Shown one piece after another: positions 34,643-45,518 of a DNA stretch of 64,000 nucleotides. The stretch comes from Coprinellus micaceus (Eukaryota > Basidiomycota > Agaricomycetes > Agaricales > Psathyrellaceae), in contig OX596336.1 in the NCBI GenBank assembly GCA_951394405.1, positions 1,550,001-1,614,000 on the forward strand, given 5' to 3'. A program made the translations under genes and the position numbers. The stretch's first letter is position 1, and each line of letters opens with the position of its first letter. The notes below the pieces were generated by a model that was given only the letters and a program-made list of their open reading frames with translations, was not told the DNA's origin and ran no database searches.

Positions 34643-34834
34643 TTAAGCAATGGTGCAGTACGTTCCGCCACCCTGGGCGGTCTTGTTCTCCTCATCAACA
34701 GGGAGTTGAGTTGCAGGGTCCCTAGCGAAGATGACGCAGTAGGTTCCGCCACCCTGCGCGGTCTTGTTCTCCTCGTCGGAAGGAACCGCGACGGGGGCGG
34801 GGGAGGTGAAGAAAATGGTAGTGAAGGAGTCCAT
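34643..34834 (-). CDS. pheromone-like lipopeptide precursor with two repeated units and a C-terminal CaaX box
   Basis: A 63-residue protein starting MDSFTTIFFTSPAPVAVPS and ending in CTIA, a CaaX box that directs farnesylation. Both ends match basidiomycete mating-pheromone precursors, which often begin MDxFTT and end CVIA or similar. Within it the unit DEENKTAQGGGTYC occurs twice, identically, 27 residues apart. The first is followed by VIF and a spacer ARDPATQLPV, the second by TIA and the stop. At DNA level the repeat is an 81-base period with a few silent changes, so the protein unit is being conserved. The mature peptide would be the last dozen or so residues ending in the lipidated, methylated cysteine; the exact cut site is unknown. 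No intron. A TATA box lies about 90 bases upstream. No STE3-type receptor gene is visible in the window. Alternative: a lipopeptide not tied to the mating locus. Confidence 0.8.
   Translation of the reverse strand: MDSFTTIFFTSPAPVAVPSDEENKTAQGGGTYCVIFARDPATQLPVDEENKTAQGGGTYCTIA
34661..34781. repeat. 81-bp-period tandem repeat inside the pheromone-like gene
   Basis: On the plus strand GTTCCGCCACCCTG and GGTCTTGTTCTCCTC recur at an offset of 81 bases (about 34661-34700 and 34742-34781). Each copy encodes one lipopeptide unit. Differences between the copies are mostly at third codon positions. Confidence 0.85.
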
Positions 34835-34920
34835 TGCTGATGAGATGAGAGGATGTAGTGGTGCGTCTGAGAGCTCTGGGGAGATGTGCTTCCTGGGTTG
34901 TCCTCAGCTCTATCTGCTAG

Positions 34921-34928
34921 CTTTTATA
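34921..34928 (-). promoter_or_regulatory. TATA box of the pheromone-like gene
   Basis: The minus strand reads GCGTATAAAAGC here, about 90 bases before the ATG at 34834. It is one of the few clear TATA boxes in the window and fits a highly induced small gene. Upstream (34967-34980) are two CAATTG palindromes; whether HMG-box regulators act there is unknown. Confidence 0.6.
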
Positions 34929-36271
34929 CGCGCTCAAAGTTTCGCCGAGCCCACAGTGCAGCACGACAATTGGGCAATTGCGCTCGCATGGTGATGTCCG
35001 GGTTGAGATGTCTAATTGTCGACGCCGTATTGTTAGAGCCACGAGGCCACCAGGTCCGGAACATGAGGCCGTCGATTTACCTAGAATTAGGCAGGCGTTA
35101 ACGGCGGTGGACCAGGCACGGGAAAAGAGGCGGGAACAATGATACATACAATTGTCTTCGGTATCAAAAGCTTGAAGGCTTACATGTTGGCTCATGTTGG
35201 ATCGTCATAATACGGTGAAATGCCGGTGAAGGAAATCTAGGAACGTGGTTGTGGTCGTAGGGAAGACAGATCTAAGGGAGAGCGCCGTTGTCGGCTGATA
35301 ATCGATTGGTCAAGCGTCGGCGTCGAGAATCCGCCATTGAATTGTTTAGTTGCGCATCAGGGGGCCGCTACATCCGAGGAGGACTAGGACCGTCACTGAA
35401 TGGTGACGACCCGCCGCAGTGGGCCTAGCGACGAAATGGTCATGGTATAACAAACTGAGAAGATTAGACCATCCTTCGTGAGGCTAGGACTTAGGCCACT
35501 CGCCCGGACTCTTCAGGCGCAATTGGGCGCTTAGTCGTGCGATCGGGGCCAGGCACAGGGGCATCTGCACGGCTCGCCGACGAACAAAAAAAAACTACCA
35601 CAAAAGAGACATTAGCCACTTGTGTGCCAAGTATTCATCCGATGCTCGACCGTGCCCACCGAGCGTCGATGCATGGGGACGGTGGCGTGCTAAGACACCG
35701 ATGATCAAAAACAAAATAATTGCAAGTGAAGGGGGGACACATGCCTGGGTAGAAAGGGTAAACGGAATTGAGGCGTCCCTAATGCATAAGTACACCGGTA
35801 GGGTTTGTTGGGGGTGCTTGATGCAGCGGATCGCATGAAGCGTAGTAGGAGTAGGATCTTGAAGTACGACGGACGCCAAGGATGGATAAACCCGCCATGT
35901 GGTATTGCCTGTGATAAGTGGGATAATACAACGACCACTGGATGTGCTGATAGTAAGTACTACGTTGTGGATCTTCGTGGGCCAAGGACACCTTGCCTGC
36001 GGTAAGCGCTCGGTTCGGCGCCCATGCCCTGTTTGATGGGCACGCAAAGGCACACATTGATGGCTCCGCGCACTTTACAGACCCACCTCGTATCGACGTC
36101 CCCGACCACAGGCGGGTAAGGTGGTATGCCACCGTCGAGTCGGATGGTGGGCCAGCCTGTGGTGGTTGAGAATGTGCACTGAAACCCCCAGGGTGAGCAC
36201 ATCGAATGGGGACTAGAAAGTTTGCAAAGTAGGATTTACATGGTAGCGCAGGAAAGGGAAAGCGTTCACCG
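34929..36271. other. gene-poor stretch upstream of the pheromone-like gene
   Basis: About 1.3 kb with no recognised gene. Open frames at 35595-36312 on both strands show no family and no sensible splice structure. A run of nine A residues lies at 35586-35594. I found no STE3-type receptor sequence and no further CaaX-ending small frame here. Confidence 0.4.
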
Positions 36272-37075
36272 CTAGTCGTCCTCGATAATTGTAATCTTGT
36301 TCTCAACCACAAGCGCTGCAGGCACTACCTGAAGATCTTCATTACCCCTCTGTTCTGCTGTCGGCATCTGAGGCCCAATGTCCTCGTCCTCATCGCTTTC
36401 CTCTCCCGGCTTCTTGAATACAAGTTCTTGGCCATTAACTAGCCTCCTCTTCTTTAGCGGCGCGGAGGATTCCGAGGCGTTGGGATTCTGATTCGATGGG
36501 TCGTTGGATTCCGACTTGGAATTGGAAGCACCGCCCTTGGCTTTGGCCTTCTTCTTCTGCCTTTTTGCGCGGTTCTTGGCTGTCTTTGCTTCGGCTGTAT
36601 CGTCTGCCTCTTTCCGCTTCTTCTCGAATTCTGCGGTGACTTGTTCCTGCACGTTTCGATTAGCACCCAAGGATGGAGGTGCCCACAGAGTGATGATCCT
36701 TCTGCGCAAGCGCAGGAGGAGAGAAGTTAGGAGGGATTATGCGCTCACCTTCTCAGCCTCTTCCTCTAAAAGCCGCAACCTCTCATACTCTCGTCTCCTC
36801 GCAGCTTTGTACACATGGAACTCCCCACTTCCGGCACCGGCACTCGAGCCCTGGACATTCTTCATCATCTCTCTTGGGGCACGTATGCCCTTCTCCTTCG
36901 GCGGTGGCGGGATGTATACAGGCTTGGCTGGGTCTTTGAGGAGTCGGTCAAGTTGCGAGCGTTGTTTCTCGACTGCTGTCAGGGCGTGCTTGTGGCCGGA
37001 CGTGCCTGGGGCGGGTGTTGAGGCGCCTGAGCCTGATACGTTGGGAGTAGCGTCTCTGCTAGATAATTGGGACAT
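36272..37075 (-). CDS. PRKRIP1-like (DUF1168) spliceosome-associated protein
   Basis: Small basic nuclear protein of the PRKRIP1/DUF1168 family, which in cryo-EM structures of the spliceosome bridges U2 snRNP and other parts through a long helix. The N-terminus has TAVEKQRSQLDRLLKDPAKP followed by VYIPPPPKEKGIRAPREMMK, the family hallmark. The helix HVYKAARRREYERLRLLEEE continues, after an intron, as EQVTAEFEKKRKEADDTAEA and KTAKNRAKRQKKKAKAK. The tail is acidic (ESDEDEDIGPQMP) and ends NKITIIEDD. The start is set at MSQLSSRDATP (37075); an upstream in-frame ATG lies in the divergent promoter region. Confidence 0.88.
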
Positions 37076-37312
37076 TGTTGGAGGAATTGGAGCAAGGTTC
37101 GGCCAAGGATGAAGCTCGAGGATGATGGATGAGGACAGGCTGTGGCAAGCGCGGTGCACCCGGATTTGGCAGGTGATCGGACCCTGTTGTGGGCAGAAAT
37201 CATTTTGGTCTTCATCCTCTTCCCTCATCCCCTCCGGTCTCCGGGATTCCCTGCAACTCCCAGTGCTCCCGTGGTATTACCAGGGAATATAACTGACCTC
37301 GCATCCTGCTGT
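37076..37312. promoter_or_regulatory. divergent promoter between the PRKRIP1-like gene and the pseudouridine synthase
   Basis: Only 237 bases separate the PRKRIP1-like start from the first plausible start of the pseudouridine synthase (37313). No TATA box seen. Confidence 0.45.
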
Positions 37313-39530
37313 ATGACAACCCCGAGGCCCTTAAGCCTCCTCAAGCTTTCTCAAATCAACCGCTCAACCAAATCGCACATCCCACTCCTCAATCTCCCTG
37401 CTTCAGAGCAGTTTAGGCATAACATCATCAGCTTTCTACGTGCGACCATAATGGCGTCCGATGAACAGAAGGTTCAACAGCAGAGCGACCTTCCACAGAT
37501 GGTGCCTGGCCCCCCGGGGTTGAAGAAGATCGCGCCGTATTGGTATCCTTACACGACGATGACCAAGATGCGGTGGATTGGGAGGGAATTGCTAGAGGTA
37601 GTCTCGACGGAGTTTAGGGATAGGTCCATGGAATATTACGTGCGTATGTTGAAACTTCATTTACCAATACATCGTGTTAATAACGGCAATCCAATTGGGT
37701 CCTACAGCGATACGCCTTGGAATCCGGAGTCACGACAGTAAACGGGCAAATAGCCAGTCCATATACTATTCTACGCGATGGAGACAGAATCGAGAACGTT
37801 GTGCACCGTCACGAGCCGCCTGTGACGAGCACGCCCGTCAGAGTCCTATTACACGACGTGGAGAGGGAATTCGTCGTCGTGGACAAGCCGGGAAGCATAG
37901 TACGTTGGTGTCTTCATTATTCACTCAGGCGCCAGCTCAACTCACCAGCACTCTGATATACGTGTATACAGCCTGTTCACGCTTCTGGCCGATACTTCAG
38001 GAACACTCTCATCGAGATTCTTGTGAGCGAGTTCGGGTTCAAGAAAGTTTACCGTATGTTCGTTATTCGTCCATCCACTACCGATCCTTATGATCTTCCT
38101 CTGCAGCCGCCAATCGCCTCGACCGCCTAACCTCTGGCCTTATGATCATCCCCCTCTCCCCACAACGGGCTCGACTGCTCACCGAAGAGTTCACCGCAGG
38201 CACGGTCAAGAAAGAATACGTTGCTCGCGTCCGCGGTCACTTCCCCGAGCACGAGGTTGTTTGCGAAGAACCCATGCTGACGGTCGACAGGCAAATGGGT
38301 TTGAATATCGTCCACCCCGAAGGCAAACCCACCAAGACTGTCTTCAACCTGATCCGCTACGACACGAACACCGACACCTCTGTCGTAAAATGCGAGCCAC
38401 ATACAGGTCGGTCACACCAGCTTCGCGTCCACCTGCAATACTTGGGGTACCCTATCGCCAACGACCCCGTTTATTCTGACAAGAAGATCTGGGGCGAGAA
38501 CGTTGGAAGGGGGGGACTGGACCTAGCACCTAGTGACGAACGCTCGGCGCCTGCAGCTCCTGATCATCTCAAAGAGCATACGGAGCAGTATGGCAGCCCC
38601 GAAAGTCTGGCGAAGGACGCAGCGGTAACGTCATCCTTTCATGCGTTGGAGGAGAAGGGCGAAGGGGCTGGTGCTGATGAAGAAGTCGAAGGAGAAACGA
38701 AGGAAGCTATGAACCCAGTAAAGCCCAAACTCCTTCCCCGTGAAACTGGTGAAGATATCGGCATGGGTTCGCCTGTCCCACTTTCAGCTGAAGCCGTGGG
38801 CGTGATCACGCGTCTGCGGAACATGAAGGTACGGTTTCCGTACTCCCCCCAATATCCTTGGATGCTGACATGGTCCGAATAGGACGAAGACGAAGACTGG
38901 GGCCGCTGGCGCGACGTTGTCTTCCGCGCCAAAGGCGCCCTCAACCCACACAGCCTTGCGGTTACACCACCGCCTCTCCAAAATCGCCGTAAGAGAGGGG
39001 GTAAGGCAGGGTTCGTGAAGAACCCGCCAAAGGAGCCTAAAGTCAGGCCGAACAACAGAGATCCCAGTGCAACTGAGGGTTCATCACCTGCCGACTCCTC
39101 TCCCGTGGTCAAGACGTCGACAGAGGGTGCGCAGTCAAGTACCACTTCGGCGAGTGGTAGTGTATCAAGTTCCTCGTCCACGCTTCGTTCCTCGCCAGAT
39201 TCCACTCCTGCTCCTGAGCCCGACGCTTCAGTCTCAGTTGACACTCTCACAACTCTCGCCTTCCCTCCGGCGCCTTCCTCAGAACCGCAATTCACCACTG
39301 AAGAGATTGCATCTAAAATCACGGCCGAACCTCCGACTCCCGACATCAACGAGCTGCTCAAGAGCGACCACCTCTACTGCCCTGAATGCTACATGCCTCT
39401 CCACCCGGACCCTAAACCGGAGAAGCTGTACATCTTCTTGCACGCGCGCAAGTATACCACGAGTTTGGGTGCATACGAGACGGAGATGCCGGAGTGGGCG
39501 AGGGAAGGATGGACGTGGGACCAGAGCTAG
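37313..39530 (+). CDS. RluA-family RNA pseudouridine synthase (Pus8/Pus9/RPUSD2-like)
   Basis: Converts uridine to pseudouridine in tRNA (position 32 in yeast Pus8/Pus9) or related RNA. An S4-like N-terminal part (RYALESGVTTVNGQIASPYT, LRDGDRIENVVHRHEPPV) precedes the catalytic domain: FVVVDKPGSI, PVHASGRYFRNTL, then NRLDRLTSGLMIIPLS with the catalytic aspartate in RLDR. Next come LNIVHPEGKPTKT, CEPHTGRSHQLRVHLQYLGY and PIANDPVYSD. A long Ser/Pro-rich linker leads to YCPECYMPLHPDPKPEKLYI, a C-terminal module found in Pus8/RPUSD2 relatives. Two starts are possible. ATG 37451 (MASDEQKVQQ) gives a cytosolic-type N-terminus. ATG 37313 adds 46 residues (MTTPRPLSLLKLSQINRST and on) rich in Arg, Lys, Ser and Leu with few acidic residues, like a mitochondrial presequence. 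Both may be used. Confidence 0.9.
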
Positions 39531-39658
39531 TGGGGTTGGGATGCTGTTGGTGGTGAGGACAAACGTGAACTATGTAGGTGGAGTCTACCATGCCGGATTA
39601 GGGATATATACATACATAACAGACCTGCGAGTGGAAGAGCGCGCTGTTCCACAGGCAG

Positions 39659-40680
39659 TTACTTGATAAACTTGGCCATGAATTTCCTGGGAAAGGTATT
39701 AGGATGGTCAGAATGGGAAGAGTGGCCGCTGGACGTACTTGTGAAATTCTGTCCGGAGGAGGTCGTTGACGAACTGGCCGTTCTTGTCTTTTTGGTTGAT
39801 AGCCTGGTTCTTAAAGATCAGGTCTGGGGCGACGGGTCAGCAATCATTCCATCGCCAGGATGCCACAACGGAGCGGGAAAGTGGAACCAGAAGGGAGGGC
39901 AACTCACCGTCATCCCACCGTCTCTTCACCTGGAACGTCCCTGGCACAGTAGTACTGATACCATTGGGAGTCTGACCAAGAGCGGCGGCCAAGTTAAGCA
40001 ATGGGTTGCGCGTTGCAACGTCTGCCTCGTGTGCTGCTGCATCGGTCGCCGACTGTTCCCTCTCCTGTCTGGCCTTCTCCTCCGCCCGCTCCCTCTTGAT
40101 CTTCTCTAGCTCCCTCAAAAGTTCTGCCTCCTCGTCTTCATCGTCCGAGTCCTCCTCTTCACTATCCCCTTCCTCTTCACTCCCACTCTCCTCTCCGTCT
40201 ACGTCCATCTTCTCCTTGCCCTTGCCCTTGTCCTGCTTCTTCTCAGAATCCATCTCCTCGTCACTATCATCATCCTTGTCCAACTCCAGCGCCTCCTGCA
40301 GAAGCTTCCGCCTCTTGTTCGATTCCTCGTCCTCTTTCCCAGCTTCAATAGTCGCCACGGGTTTCGCAGCGTCCTCGTCCGGCAATGGAGGCTTGCCCTC
40401 GGCCTTGCGCTTCTTGTTCACAGCCGCTCGCTCTGCAGCCAACAGCTCCAGGCGCAGGTCGCGCTTCTTCACTTCGCCAACGGAGGTTTGGCCAACTTGT
40501 CTAAATTAGCGACACATGCAATTAAGTCGTCAGTGAGAGACTCGAGGTATAAAGACACACTGCGTACCGGAATTTCAGCTTGGTATGAGCGGCCATATCC
40601 CGTACGGAGAACTGCCTCGACCCAGCTTTCGAGTCCTTCGCCTGTGCGGGATCCCATGTCGGCCTATGCGCTGTGGACAT
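39659..40680 (-). CDS. CWC15: pre-mRNA splicing factor Cwc15 (Cwf15)
   Basis: Component of the Prp19-associated complex in the catalytic spliceosome. The N-terminus is the family signature: MSTAHRPTWDPAQAKDSKAG, SRQFSVRDMAAHTKLKFR, then across an intron QVGQTSVGEVKKRDLRLELL. The middle is a long acidic and lysine-rich segment with Asp/Glu runs (DKDDDSDEEMDSEKK and similar). A helix LLRELEKIKRERAEEKARQE follows, then RNPLLNLAAALGQTP and FQVKRRWDD. The last exons give LIFKNQAINQKDKNGQFVND, LLRTEFHKKFMAKFIK and the stop at 39659-39661. Both ends are nearly invariant in the family, so the model is secure; the acidic middle is variable in all species. Confidence 0.95.
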
Positions 40681-41311
40681 TTTGGTGTGTTAGATAGATA
40701 TCGAGTGAGGGGAGGAGGGGTCTGGGGTGGACGTCGAGTTCAAGCTTTGGCTCGATGGGATTGAGTGATGGCTGGTCATTGAATTATTAATTATTTTAGT
40801 CTCTTAGCTAACGCTTTAGCAGCTCATGTGACACACGACATGACCGCGTTCGACGCGACGCGTCTGTGGGCGCCGGCTGGCCAGACGCGACCGTTCACCG
40901 ATGCCAAACTCGAGCTTTGGGGGGAAGTTGAAGTGGTACATATGTGCATAAAGAAGACGTAGATATGGCAGTATGCTTATAAGAGTCCGGTATTACAGTG
41001 AGGACGCGCAGCGCCCGCACATGCTGCAGTTACATGTTCGTACTGTACAATGCGGTGTGGGTCGTTGTACAAATGTGCCTACTATAAAATAGGTGGATGG
41101 TTCGCGCTCGTTAAGGTGTCGTCAATAAATAACTCAAGAATGGTGGCAGAAGACGGATAGCGGGATGGTAAGTATAACAGATAGCAAGCAAGGAGAAGCT
41201 GTGGTGAGGGACAAGTCGACAAGAGCGATAGCAGAGAGCGAAGGGCAAGAGAATAAAAAGCGGAGAGTAGTCCAAGAGACGGGGGAAGGTGATATATCCC
41301 GAGCACAAGTG
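40681..41311. other. intergenic 5' of CWC15
   Basis: 630 bases holding the CWC15 promoter and the 3' flank of the next minus-strand gene. An A/T-rich patch (ATTAATTATTTTAG) lies at 40786-40799. No gene or repeat recognised. Confidence 0.45.
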
Positions 41312-42908
41312 TTATTGCGCTGGGGGATAGCTAGTCCGTTGTGCTGCGTAGAATTCTCTGCGCAGATCGGCGCGAACATGTTTGTCTTCGTACCACTGGC
41401 TTTCAAAGGAGGCCTCGTCAAGCTTCCTGGCTTGGGCCCTTTGATGTGCTTCCTCGTGAGCTTTGGTGAGGAGAAAATGGATGTGTCGCAGCTTTAGTCT
41501 GTCGAAGCTTCCCTGTGGCGGTCATATTTCGATTAGCGGCTGGACCCAAGCGTATACGCGGGACCTACCTGAAACTTTCTAGCGAGGTCCGCCATTTTGT
41601 TTTGGTGCTCCTGCAGTTTCTTTAGAACGGCATTAGCCTGGTGTGACTTAAGCACACCGCGGTCCTCGATCGTAGGTCTAATGGAGAGCAAGCGGAACAG
41701 TGTCCTGAATTGGAAGTCGAAACATGAGGACGACCGGTTACGGGTATGACAGAAAACCAACCACATACCGGTTCAGGGAATACATTCGCCTGGTGTACTT
41801 TTGGTGCCAACTGGGCGAGCGCACATTCCATTCTTCCTCCCCCAGCTTTCGCCTCCTCGTCAAGGACTCCAAGACCAGTTCGACCGAGTTCTCGATAGCG
41901 CCGCAGACATCAACATGCTCAGTATACGCTTCCACCGGCCGCTGGGCGAAGAACCACTGCAAAACATGCGAATCAAAACACGTTGCAGGGGCTGATAATA
42001 GAATGGCATACGGTACACATGATTTGGAGGTCTTCGAGGACGGTTCGGAGCAGGTTGAAGTTCTCCTGGAGCAAGGATATTTCGGTGGTAGTGTCCAGAA
42101 CATGCGTATACTGCGCTGGGGCTGGCTGAGTCTGCAGTGGTAGCTGGGTTTGGATTGGCGGTAGAGGTGGAGGTGGCGGTTTCATTCTCGCTGGTACCGG
42201 TTTTGCTTTGGAAGTGCTCGCAACGGGCATGGTTTTCTTCGTGTTTTGGGCGTAAGGCGCGTTCAAGGGGGCCAGGATCGCTTGCGGGGAAGAGTGTATG
42301 TTCTGGCCATTAGGCCATGCGCGAGGAGGTGATGGTGGTGTGGCAGGAGCAAGCTTATGGCCAAGTTCAACACCATTGATTGGTATTCCAAAAGTATTTC
42401 TCCGGACACCGGAGGTTGTGCCGTTCACCGTAGAGACACTCGGTTTCTTGACATGAGCCCTGTTGTTGGCCCTCTCATAATAGCGTAGGTCGTCTTCTTC
42501 ATCGTCGTCGTCGTACAAGTCGTTATTGTGTTCATAGTCGTTCCGGTCGTTATACGCGTCGCGTTTGGCGTCGCGTTCGCGTTCAACATGGTCGTCGTCC
42601 CTCTCCAGCAGGTCTTCGATCTCGCCTCGATCATACACAGGCGAGAAAGTCGACTTCCCCTCCGGAATACGATCCACCCACCCACTCTCTAACGAAAAGT
42701 TGGGTCGCGAGAAGCGCGCTGATCCGGAGAAGGGGGAATAGAAATGGCGGTGGGAAGGGGCCGTTGTGTCGACATGATCGAACTGCGTGGTGGCCACCGT
42801 CGAACCACGGCGTGGACTCGTTGAATGTGCCTCGTGTACATAAACACCAGCTGCAGTAGAGCGCCGCCGGCGTCGTGTGGTCGTCGTGACAGTCGTGGTG
42901 GGGGTCAT
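41312..42908 (-). CDS. unrecognised protein: disordered N-terminus and helical C-terminus
   Basis: I do not recognise a family. The long first exon starts MTPTTTVTTTTRRRRRSTAA, continues with a Ser/Arg-rich stretch and an acidic part (YDDDDEEDDLRYYERANN), then a Pro-rich part (MKPPPPPLPPIQTQLP). It then turns into a helix (TEISLLQENFNLLRTVLEDL). Three further exons join in frame: WFFAQRPVEAYTEHVDVCGA, then TLFRLLSIRPTIEDRGVLKS and HQANAVLKKLQEHQNKMADL, then GSFDRLKLRHIHFLLTKAHE and HQRAQARKLDEASF, ending SYPPAQ. The C-terminal half is rich in charged and leucine residues and probably folds as helices or coiled coil. No enzyme motif or membrane segment is seen. The consistent splicing and the biased but open first exon argue that it is a real gene. 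Confidence 0.6.
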
Positions 42909-43609
42909 GGATCCGGAAGCGTGCGGGGCGTGTCGTCAAGTGGAGAAAAAGTGGACCTCGAGGCAGCTCAGGCGGTGATTCGGTGATGACGGTAGAACAT
43001 GAAAGAGTGAGCGCTGAGGAGGACCGTGGTGGTACGAATTCAAGACGAGTTGAACCTGCTTGATGTACGAATTGTCGCCTACAATAGCGTCGTCACTGTC
43101 ATCGTCGTTGCCGCCGCCATCAACAATGGTGGCAAAGGGGAGCGAGCAAGGTACACACGCAGCCGCGGACAAGAACCCGAGGACGTAAACGAACCCCAGT
43201 AGCTTTTAAAAACAAATGCAAGTCCTCATAACTCTATATTCAGGCCCTGACCTGCCATGAGTGCCTTCTAATAGACCCGGATGACAGGATACCGACCGTT
43301 TGGGCGTTCTGAAACGCTCTACACGCACCGTACATGCGGCAGCGATGTTCGGAAAAATAGACTTCCAATTCCAACGGAACGTCATGCTACAGACGGCCAA
43401 CTCCTGCTGCGCAAACGATCCCCGCAGAACTGAAAAGGATGGAAAATGTTTAGATACAAGCACATACACGACTCACAAGCTCATGCGAAAACAACCCAGA
43501 TATCCAAGATAAACGGTCGATGGGAGAGGAAGAAACAAAGCTTCGACAAGTCCAGGTATAAAATAGTGTCAGATACCGAGCCAGGCCCTCATATCCCCTC
43601 CACCCCCGA
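42909..43609. other. intergenic between the unrecognised gene and the F-BAR gene
   Basis: 700 bases: 5' region of the gene starting at 42908 and 3' flank of the F-BAR gene. Open frames on both strands have no family resemblance. Confidence 0.4.
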
Positions 43610-45518
43610 TCAGAACAGACAGACAAAGTTGCTGGGGAAGATGTGCCTTCCAGGAATCCTCCTGTTCTCGTCCAGCAGCTCCCCACTCCACCATCCGTCA
43701 TCTGGTGTAGCAGTCACGGCGATAACATCATTCGCCTGGAAGTCAAACTCTTCGTCGATCGTAGCTGTATAATCATACAGCGCTTTCACTGTGAAACGAA
43801 CGCACGCGAGCATGGTAAATGAACATGTAACGGAAGTGAGCGAGAAGAACATACCGTAAAATAGAACTGTGTTCCCATCTCCGGCCGGATCAGTCTGCTG
43901 CTGCTGGGGTGGCTGGGGCATGGGAGGAGGTGGGCTGGTGGACCTGAATACGCCAGCTGGGATGACAGGGAGGGGTCCTGACTGCCGGTTTTTGGCAGTA
44001 GCAGGCGTGGTTGTCCCAGAAACCGCACCGCTGACCGGTGCGTTCGGCGGTCGACTCGCAGGAGGCTGGGATGGAGGTGGCGACGAGTGAATTGATTGTG
44101 AATGACCATGCCCAGAAGAAGATCCTGCCGAATTCTGACCGTTCAGCCTCCCGAGATTTAATGAACTGTTGCTTTGTTGAGCCTGCAGCTGATGGGCGAC
44201 AGAATGGGAGGCGCCATTAGGAATATGCTCCGGGACCGGTGCGTGCTGGGGGATTTGTTGAGGTGGTAGATCGGGTTCCGGGTCTGGCGGGTAGTCCATC
44301 CGTGGGCGCGTCGACATCCGCACGAATCTAGCGTGACGAATTCTAGTGTTAGAGCCTTGCGCGGGATTCCCTTCGACGAAGGGAACAAACTCTGACGCCG
44401 AATGGATCGAGTTTCCAGTTCCATAGTCGTTCACGAAGGTCTCCACATCCCCCATGGGATCGAGCTGATCCAACGCCGTCCGGACACGTTCGCAGGACTG
44501 ATGTATGAGCGGTGTCGTCAGTGATACAAGATCGAACGACGGAAAGTGATGCTTCATACCTGGTCGTCTGCCACACAGATGGTCGAGAGATCGTTGGCAT
44601 ACGCCCACAGTATGTCCTTCATGAAATCGAGACGCTCCTCTTCAAGGTCCTGGCAAGAATCACAGAAGTTCTTCCACTCCGCCTCCCATTCCGGTAGTGT
44701 ATCCACCAGTGTTCTGGTGAATTGTTCCAAATCCTTCTCGTTTGCCTGTACCGTCTGGCGCGCGCGCAGCAGCTTCATGTTGATCCTCTCCAAGTCCTTC
44801 CCTGTCGAGTATTGTGCTTGTTGCGTGTACGAGTTGATCCTCTCGCAGTCCCCTTCATATTTCTCTCTGGCCTTCTGCACATAGGCTTCCTGGGTCTGCT
44901 TGTTTTTGTGTTTCTTCTCCAGTGCGGATTGCTGATTTCTCCGATGTGCGACTTGCTTTGCGTGGAATGCAGCGGTGGGATTCTCAAGTTCTTCCCGGAC
45001 CTGACGAGCAAGTTCGAGATGGCTTTCCGCTTGCTTCTCTGTCTCCAGCCTGAGGGTATCCAAACATGTTTTCAATTCACTAAAAGCGGTCACAAGCGGT
45101 CAAGTTAGTGCATCGTCCTAGTATGGCACATCCCCTGGGCAGAGGGTAAAGGGGTCGAATCTGAAAGTGCTCACCCAGTCTCATCTGACCCAATGGGCAG
45201 CTTCGAGAGCTTTGCTAGCTTTAGGGCATACTCTTCCTCGATGATATATCTATGAACAAAGCACAAAGCCCCTAAGCCGACCACGATCGGCACTCGTTTG
45301 GATAGGACGCACCTCTCGTTCCAGTAGTTCACCAGCTCATCCGTCGTCTTCGATGCGTTACGCATCCGCTTGAACAAAATGTTCGGGCCCTCATCCCCTG
45401 GGCCCCAGAACGAATTGCAGAAGTCCCTCGATTGCAAGCCATTGAATGGGTCCGATGGGCCTCTCGCGGAGGTGTAGCGAGATAGCGAGGAGGTCCCTTG
45501 CTGCAACCGCTGGTTCAT
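43610..45518 (-). CDS. F-BAR and SH3 domain protein of the Cdc15/Imp2/Hof1 type
   Basis: Membrane-curving scaffold of the cytokinetic ring. The N-terminus NSFWGPGDEGPNILFKRMRN continues with ASKTTDELVNYWNER and, after an intron, YIIEEEYALKLAKLSKLPIG, the start of an F-BAR (FCH) domain. The rest of the F-BAR helices follow: LRLETEKQAESHLELARQVR, KARVEKYEGDCE-type helix (read here as KAREKYEGDCERINSYTQQA), KDLERINMKLLRARQTVQAN and WKNFCDSCQDLEEERLDFMK. A long Pro/Ser/Gln-rich linker separates it from a C-terminal SH3 domain: VKALYDYTATIDEEFDFQAN, DVIAVTATPDDGWWSGEL and GRHIFPSNFVCLF, with the ALYDY, WW and PSNFV binding-surface residues in place. The domain order equals fission yeast Cdc15 and Imp2 and human PSTPIP. 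Confidence 0.92.

Noticed and set aside
35595..36312. Two overlapping minus-strand open frames of 150-180 codons
   Set aside because: No motif, overlapping in different frames, and ending inside the 3' end of the PRKRIP1-like gene; likely chance.
40110..40270. Ser-rich plus-strand open frame over CWC15
   Set aside because: It is the reverse-strand shadow of the Glu/Asp-rich part of Cwc15.
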